NCBI RefSeq assembly: GCF_030247195.1
Contig: NC_080672.1
Coordinates: 311,000,627-311,064,626, forward strand
Source: Topomyia yanbarensis
Taxonomy: Eukaryota; Arthropoda; Insecta; Diptera; Culicidae
Length of the DNA stretch: 64,000 bases
Reading direction: 5' to 3'
Both the position numbers and the translations under genes were made by a program. Shown here one piece after another: positions 57,220 through 64,000 of this stretch (the first letter of the stretch is position 1; the number at the start of each line of letters is the position of its first letter). The notes under the pieces are model-generated. The model did no database searches. It was given only the letters and a program-made list of their open reading frames with translations, and was not told the origin of the DNA.

Positions 57220-60200
57220 GCCGAGTTTGGGTTGTCCATTTTCAGAGTGATCATACCCTTTCCAACAACATGAGAAAGTTAGTCGTGACTTGTGATTATG
57301 CATAAGAGAAATTGATCATGTTGATTAATTTTTTAGAAAATATAACAAAAAAATCTCTGAAATTTATGAATGTATAATTGAAGATATGTACTATGGTTGT
57401 AACCAAAACAAAAATACGATAACTTTACTCGAATCCAAACACAAGATTCTTTAAATTTTTAAAATGAAAATGAAACTTTCTTCCCGCGTTCGATTTCCTA
57501 CCACATATGCCTTTCTTCCTCACTCGTACGGTTTCACTCAACATCAATCAGTTTTCATACCTACCGACAGCGCTGAGGATAGTTCAAGAAAAAAATCAGT
57601 AAATCTGGAGCACAACTGTGCATTCGCAATTATCTAACCTAATCACCGAGTGACCTACGCGTACGTTCAATTTCCTCAAGCTGTGCGTGCCCCATTGATC
57701 GTTCCCCACGGTCGAAAGTGTGAAGATTGTCTACTTTATTTTTTTTTCTTGCCAATCATAATCGCATTCATAGTCCCGCATCAGGATTACGACACTCAAC
57801 ACGGCTACTCTTATACAGGGTGACGCGTGGCGCCGCTGTGGGGTTTCGCCCGTGTGGGGTGGCACATAAATGCGCATACGTGCCGAGATAATTACCGGTC
57901 GGCGAGGAAGCAGCAAAAAGTGCGATACATAAGATAACAAAAGTACCGATCGCAAAAGTCGAGCGGGTTCCCGATCAGACCAGTCGCACGCGTTGACGCG
58001 CTACTGCTGTGCCGTATCCGCCGGTACTCGGTGACCGACCGACCAGTGCTTGAGCGATTTTTGTCCCCTTCCGATACGGTGGTCATTGAGTCAGTCGGTC
58101 AGTCAGTAAGTTAACCGAATCATCCACTGGGAAACGAACCGGAGGAGGTTCTTCCTGCTGTGAGAGAGTGGGTGTTTGAATAGAATTGGTTGATGGCGGT
58201 TGGTGATATAATTCGCGAAATTGTGGTGTCTTTTAGAAAAGAAAAAAAGCTTTCATTGCATGTGATTACGAGTGACGGAGGTCTCCCAAAGATGGTGAAA
58301 TTCAGATAATAAGCGATTGATTGGTCCCCTGTGACCTTCTCGATATACCGCCAGTCGTGCTGGGGGAGAGTAAAAGTTGCTGACAACTATCTTCACTCGT
58401 CTTTTGCGGTAAACGATTTGCCATCCATAGGGTCATTGAAAGGGGCTTAATTTAGCTCCAACTTTCCATCATGATTCGTTTTCTGTGCAAAAATTTCGTA
58501 ATTCGTTAAATTATATCTATGTTGGTGGATTTTTTTGTTGCTTGATCCCAATATGGGTTAATGTTGTTTTTAAGGTTACGTAAATTATCGTAACTGTTTT
58601 GCAAGTGATTATAATACCGTTGATGACAGAATGTTATGTTGCAAAATGGTAGCCTTTAGGTTGTTTGGTAGCAAAAACATAACTTATTGTTGATAACAAG
58701 CAAGCATCGCTCTTCACCGAATGTTTTATTTCCTGTCGTTAAACAGTTAAAGAATTGTTGGATAGGCAGATCATTTTGACACCCTTCCTAATTAATTTCA
58801 ATAATGGGCTGCCACACCTCTTCTTGCGTCATTTCCATGGCTGTGACTAGTTTGTATTTAACGACCTGTCAAAGCTAAATTATTTACTTTCGCACTGAAT
58901 TGGACGCGCTCTCGGAACTCGCTATGGTGCGCACCTAGTTGCCATTTGAGCGAAGGTAAACAAATATTTGCTGGAGCTGGGCCTTGAACTTCCGTTATGT
59001 TGACTTGTAAGCGGCTTTGTTTTTGTCAATTGTATTGCGCTCAACAGCAAAACCGTCCACTCGCAGATAGCTTAAGCAGGTTAACTAGCTCATGTTGCTA
59101 ATTACTGCATCCGCTAATTTCACGGTGCGGTAAAACGTATGTGACACGCAGCTATGGTACGCCGACAAAACCATTACACCGCGGTATTACATTTTCAATG
59201 GTAAGGGAGTATCCCCGGTTGTGGGTAGGCCCCGTCTATGGACCACCCGCCATTTTTGAGCAACTAAAAATCATCACACCATGAAGATGATTATAGTATC
59301 ATATGCATAGATAAAATGCAGATCTAAAACACTTCAATCGCCTGTAACGCATTTGAGCGACCAGTGCATTTTCAATGTGCCAATATGCGCAATAATTATT
59401 ACACATGAGGTCTTTGTGAATCTGCCTTGATTTTTTCGAGGATAAAGGATGATTGAAAGGTGATTTTCCAATGCCATATTTCTGTTTGTAGGGGCTCTAA
59501 AACTAATAAAGGTTCTTGTGCTAATAATCTGAATTGGTTTTATTTATCAATTTTGCGTTTTTAGTGGCTTTTCATAGCTGGCCTACTACTGGGGACAAAC
59601 ATTTCTTTGACCACTAAAAATTCTCCACGAAATGGCTCAAACTGTATCAATATGCTTTCTTTTGCGAAAAGTTGGAAATACCAGACAAATTATAGCGCCC
59701 AGTACGATTTGTCTTGACGCAGGCCAAATGATCGTAACAAACTTTATGGACGAAAAACACAATAGATCTAAATGCTGGTCGCAGTGGTTCGTCTCCAACA
59801 AAAAAATGGACAAAAAACAAAATTCGACCCACAACTGGGGACACACCCTTTCTTAATACTTTTTCGATATATAAAAATATGTCATTCAAAAGCGAGTAGT
59901 CGTGTATTCAAATCGAGTTTTCAAGAACTAAAAACAACAGAGCTCTGGCTTTCACTTTTTAGTACACCAGAAATTTTAAAATGCACTTGGAGCTGTGCCT
60001 TGTTTACTAGAGGCCGTGCAGCATCCGGCAGGTATAAACTAAGGCCACTTACAGAATGGCAGCGATATGCCAAGCTTGAGCTGATACTGGCATTAGGATT
60101 CGAGATGCGAAAACCCGTATGTCTCTCTGTAAATGTGTGTCTGAGTATCTGTGACAACTGGGTCAAGGAATGGATGCAGAACTGGTGTATATGATAGAAT

Positions 60201-60499
60201 AGTGGGTAATCTTGTCTAGAATTCGTTTGTCAAAGATCAGATTGGATAAAATAAGGCACGATTACCGAAGCACTTGAATCATCCATTCACGGAAAATGGT
60301 AAATAAATATCTTTTCCACTACACATGTATACCAACAATAAATTCCGACAATTTATACACTTTAATTATTCCCTTTGCATCTTTTTTTCTCTATTCGGCA
60401 TATTATGTTACCTTCTATTACTATATTTGAAATTAGATACATACTAACACTCACTAACACAATCAATTGCATATTGTCTCATGTATACTCACAATCTAT
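57220..60499. other. Long stretch without a recognised gene
   Basis: 57480-58450 is GC-richer and has GACC/GTCA tandem words (58036-58048, 58088-58108) without repeat matches. 59215-59850 contains scattered TACTGGGGACAAAC / ACTGGGGACACAC words, likely MITE debris. The 140-codon frame at 59772-60194 has no motif. Confidence 0.35.
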
Positions 60500-61330
60500 G
60501 CCATTTCAAACGTACAAACGCTCGTGGCCTTCGCATTAACAAACACGCGAACATGCAATTGCAATCATCCACACATACTTACGCCTGACGAGATAGCACA
60601 ATAAAAAAACCGGCAATTAAGTAAACGTTTAAATTTACAAACGCGATCTCAAGTATAAATCCACCGCTTACGCAATCACGAATCGGTCACGTCCGGAAAT
60701 CTCTACCCTCGGTCATAGCAGCCTAGGCTCATGCTTTCAGTTGGACCAAACAAAAAAAAATGACGCTCATATTCACTAGACAACACGTTCCATGGCGACA
60801 TGACAGAGAACTCTAGTGATGTGGGGGAACTTACTCTCTTCTAACTTATGTACTATACACTAAAAATTTAGCATCAGATTCACGGTCCGCGCGGGATCAT
60901 CCAAGACACGTGAATATGCGAATGGACACACAGCTATAAAAACGAATTTATGCACGAGAAGTTACATACACGCGACTTAGAAACGCCAACCTGATCGAAT
61001 ACAAATACAAACGCCCGAGCCCTTCGCGATGATACACAGAGATGAACATGAAATCGCGACCATCCACGCACAAATACACCCAATATTTCGCAAATACAAA
61101 AACGCCCCAATAATTTAGTGAACGCTATACTACCCATGATCGCATATTTGTCCCGTTTTCTATGGCATGTCCTATATTTATGGGATAGATTTGCGATCAT
61201 GGGCAGTATAGGACTTATAATCTGTTTAACGCGGTCTCAAGCGCGAACAAATAAACACTAATTCCCACGCGATCGTACAGTCTCTACGGCCGCACGTCTG
61301 AATCCTACACTGAATATCACAATCAGAATC
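60500..61330 (+). repeat. Dispersed copy of the ~400-bp CG-word repeat
   Basis: GAATCGGTCACGTCCGGAAA, GGCGACATGACAGAGAACTC, TCACGGTCCGCGCGGGATCA and GAGCCCTTCGCGAT match the 31-kb array. A MITE (61125-61211) interrupts it. Confidence 0.7.
61125..61211. mobile_element. MITE with TACTRCCCATGATCGCA ends (87 bp)
   Basis: Left CTATACTACCCATGATCGCA and right reversed CTATACTGCCCATGATCGCA, then ATTTGTCCC / AATCTATCCC, with a short centre. Outer TA on both sides suggests a TA target and Tc1/mariner type. Confidence 0.75.
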
Positions 61331-61495
61331 ACGACCTGTTACAAATAGTTATAGTAGGACAACTCAAAAAAGATTATGGCGCCTAAAACGATTTTAGTTA
61401 CAAACACAATTGTTTTTAGTTGTAGCCTCAACCATCCCCAATTCATGTTTTAGTAATTATTTGGTATACTCATTCCATTGTCTTTTGTAAAAAAA

Positions 61496-62375
61496 ACTTA
61501 TTTTAATCCACCTAGTGGTGCAATTGTGTCTTTCTCATTTCTCCAAACTATGATTCCATGGCTGGCTGATGTTCGTTTCGATTATGGAAATATTTAATAC
61601 ATTCTTAGTACACTACACGCAATGGCTCACCAGCCACGAACGTGATGAGCTACGTATGGACAGTGAAACACTTGAAACAAAAAAACATCATTCTTAATTA
61701 CCCTAATCAGCATTAGTTCAATGTTGTCTTTCTGCTAATTAATTTTGTCATGCGTCATAGGTTTGTGAGAAGGGTGAAAAACCCAAGAACGAACCACTCC
61801 CCAGCTTAGTTTGGGATGCCTTGTGAAGTAGCGGTGGTACAAAGATGATGGGGTTGAGAAGGGGAGGGGTATGAGTAATGGACGGCGTGGTGGTCTGAGG
61901 GGGTGATCTAAGGGGAATTTGTATGGTTGGTGAGTAGTGAGAAAAGGGGGGGGGTATAACCTCTCTCCGTACACCACTAGCTACACCCCTGTTAAAATCC
62001 AGAAACCTTATGTAAGTAAAAAAAATGGCTGGGATTAGGTTGAAAATTTTTAACGTGATCGCATATCCTTTCTACATCAGAAAGGCAAAAATTTCTGTAT
62101 GGTCGCACTTTTAAACCCGTTGCTCCGGAACCGGAAGTCCGATCGACAAAAAATTCAATAGCAGCTTATGGGAGCGTTATACCGTTAATTTGAAATTAAG
62201 TTTGAGCAATATGGTTCAGCCATCTCTGAGGAAAATTTATGAGTTTTGAAAATACTTACACACACACATACAGACATTTGCTGATCTCGACGAACTGAGT
62301 CGAATGTGATATGATTAGGTTGGCGATTTTTAGAGTGATTACATATCCTTTCTATATGAGAAAGGCAAGAAGATT
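61496..62375 (+). mobile_element. TTTTAATCCACCTAGTGGTG repeat copies
   Basis: Head CTTATTTTAATCCACCTAGT, then ATGATTCCATGGCTGGCTGA as in the copy at 2040-2090. A G-rich patch (61855-61960) ending CACCACTAGCTACACCCCT lies inside. A GAAAGGCAAAAATTTC junction is near 62080-62095, then CTCCGGAACCGGAAGTCC, CAGCCATCTCTGAGG, CA repeats, CTCGACGAACTGAGTCGAAT and TTTCTATATGAGAAAGGCA. Confidence 0.65.
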
Positions 62376-63415
62376 TAAACAAATTATGTTTCCAAAAATT
62401 TTTCCAAACATTTTATCGTTTCAACCCGGTACGATATTCCGAACCAACCTAACCTTTGAAAACCTACGAAGTGGTATTTTACATAGAACGTGATTCGCCC
62501 ACTAGTAGGCGCTAGTAAACATACCATTTCACGGCCTACTCTATTTCAAGTTTCTGATCCATTAGAAGGTCGTTGTTTTTACAGAAGGTCACTGTTCTTT
62601 TTAGCGAACTACATACGAAATATCACAAAATTTGGAATATCCTTTTAAATTTAACAGATATGAAGTTATTTTGTTCTGGAAAAATATGGGTTTCGATACC
62701 GCTAATAACATTGTGGAAAATTCCAAAAACTTAGGAGAATGAATAATAAACTTATCACGACAAAACTAATTTAAGAGGTGTTCCATTTACAATAGACCTT
62801 ACCTGGAAAACTCTTAAAACTTGATATGTAGTGTCCACAGCAACTTCTTTTGTATTAACATTTGCTAAAACTTTGCTGAAGACACAAAGTGTCTATCTTT
62901 GTTAGTTCAGAAAATGAATTTTCTATAGCACTTATAGGTGAATTAATCACTTAACGGTATATTTCTATAGAGACGCAATCATAAAGGCAAGACCCTCTCT
63001 GAACAAACTATACCTCTAAAGTTACTGGATTATACGCTATTAATTTTGAGCACAAAAACGACATTATAAAATTTTGTTTTGTCCTATGATAGTGTTATAT
63101 TCAAATAAACGTTCCTAGCCTAATATTATTAATTATCATTCTTCTTTCCTGAAATTACAGTGGTCAACATTCTCAATTTCTCATTAATAGCTATAGAATA
63201 CGCATTCGTTCTAATTGTTTACTTCTATCTGATTTTGAAGCCTCGAGCGAAGAGTGATATGGATATGGACAGCAAATTATCGTAGTTCATACACCGTATT
63301 TTTTCTGGACATAAAGAGTATATCGTATATGATTTATGGTCGATATGACCACTGGTCATTGACCAGTGATATCAGCCATATTAATCAATACAGAATGTGC
63401 TGGAGGAAGTAGTAA
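62376..63415. other. No gene seen
   Basis: AT-rich DNA. A short hairpin CACTGGTCA / TGACCAGTG sits near 63350-63369. Confidence 0.4.
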
Positions 63416-63690
63416 TACACTGAAAGAATATATTTGTAAATCGCTGCGAATTAGTTTCGTACAGACAATTTTCATAAAATATACGAATTTTACGTACATA
63501 TGATAAATCATTCGTAGTTCTATTGAAACACTTTCATTTTTTTATTACAAGTTTTTCCTAGAAATCACGAAACGACTTTCGTTATCTTATAACAAATCGG
63601 CTTCATCAGGCAAACGAATTTTTCGTTGATATATACGAAAGTTTTTATAATAGTTACGAACACCATTTGTGAAACCGCCAACATAACCTT
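63416..63690 (+). mobile_element. Copy of the CACTGA-ended AT-rich element, truncated
   Basis: ACACTGAAAGAATATATTTG, AATATACGAATTTTACGTA, AATCATTCGTAGTTCTA and TATACGAAAGTTTTTATAA match, in order, the reverse complement of 42060-42285. Confidence 0.6.
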
Positions 63691-63706
63691 AGTAACAATT
63701 GAGGTT

Positions 63707-64000
63707 TTATAGTAGTTTTATAGCCAAAGAGTTTGAATAGAGGTAGAATATGGTGTTGTTGTTGCTATACGTCAGATAATTATTGATCATAACGACGGTT
63801 AAATAGTCAATAACGGTAACCGTGTCCACCGGTTTTAGGATGATTTCCTGATCCTCTTTCGCTTCCAGTTGGTCCAGAATCATGAGCAGTACGAATTCGA
63901 TCGGATTCAGATGAGCCATCACGAACTGCTCGTTGGTTTTGTATGAATAAATTGGAGTTTTTCTCTCTTCCGGGATAATTCTCAAAGAAACCGAGCTCGT
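63707..64000 (-). CDS. Partial coding exon candidate, unrecognised protein
   Basis: An open frame enters from beyond the right edge and runs at least 97 codons to a stop at 63707. It reads SLRIIPEERKTPIYSYKTNE, then NPIEFVLLMILDQLEAKEDQ, KPVDTVTVIDYLTVVMINN, ending NSLAIKLL. Codon use (GAG, CTG, ACG, CCG mixed) is less AT-driven than the debris frames, and the sequence is not low complexity until the last ~25 codons. It looks like a helical segment. The true exon may end before the stop, for example at a GT near 63767, as the Asn/Tyr-rich end looks intronic. I do not recognise the family. The apparent start at 63985 is a TTG, so no start lies in the window. Confidence 0.45.
   Translation of the reverse strand, partial: TSSVSLRIIPEERKTPIYSYKTNEQFVMAHLNPIEFVLLMILDQLEAKEDQEIILKPVDTVTVIDYLTVVMINNYLTYSNNNTIFYLYSNSLAIKLL

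Noticed and set aside
59772..60194. 140-codon plus-strand frame
   Set aside because: Overlaps MITE-like TACTGGGGACA debris; no recognisable domain.

Overview
The window looks like heterochromatin-like intergenic or deep intronic DNA of a culicine mosquito, most likely an Aedes species. The basis is the repeat content: non-LTR retrotransposon debris with RT, RNase H and a CCHC-type 3' module, tRNA-headed SINEs, elements starting TTTTAATCCACCTAGTGGTG and ending near GGCCCTCCGGGCC, a DD37E mariner-type transposase, and many AT-rich MITEs. I recognise no intact ordinary host gene. The only convincing non-repeat coding candidate is a partial exon-like ORF running off the right edge on the minus strand (63707-64000).

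Layout. 1-6335 is one decayed LINE (end of RT, RNase H, 3' UTR) split by two datable insertions: a SINE with a 15-bp target site duplication (943-4752) and a hAT-like MITE with an 8-bp duplication (5059-5528). The SINE itself contains further nested elements. 7523-8725 and 12677-13897 are two copies of the same 1.2-kb retroposon (minus strand) that carries only a LINE-type ORF1 (two RRM-like folds plus a CCHC knuckle). Both have the same 5' end, a 3' A-run and their own target site duplications. Relatives lie at 22.5-23.5 kb, 33.4-34.3 kb and 36.8-37.0 kb. 10.5-12.0 kb is a palindromic-ended repeat with an internal ~340-bp tandem unit. 16.8-20.3 kb is a cluster of MITEs and nested fold-back elements, and 20.6-22.3 kb is a tandem-repeat block rich in TTCACGA-type motifs. 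24.0-27.4 kb, 37.4-38.9 kb and 57.5-58.5 kb are more GC-rich and seem low in repeats; they could hold cis-regulatory DNA. 31.3-32.3 kb is a ~380-415-bp tandem repeat with dispersed relatives at 54.4 and 60.5 kb. 39.5-45.3 kb is a chain of inverted-repeat elements, including a MULE-like fold-back with a 10-bp duplication (40811-41589) and a long inverted repeat whose right arm holds a 167-bp MITE (44687-44853). 50223-52507 is a retroposon with a perfect 23-bp duplication whose 3' part matches the SINE family. 54830-56154 is a mariner/Tc1-type element (DD37E) with TIRs and TA duplication.

How the parts relate. The retroposons depend on LINE machinery in trans. The SINE, the 50-kb retroposon and the 3' flank of one ORF1 copy share a ~38-nt 3' tail followed by short hexamer repeats, which suggests one reverse transcriptase recognises all three. 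The ORF1-only elements resemble a mosquito counterpart of half-LINEs (HAL1-type) and are the most interesting candidate here. All identifications are by eye; no searches were run.
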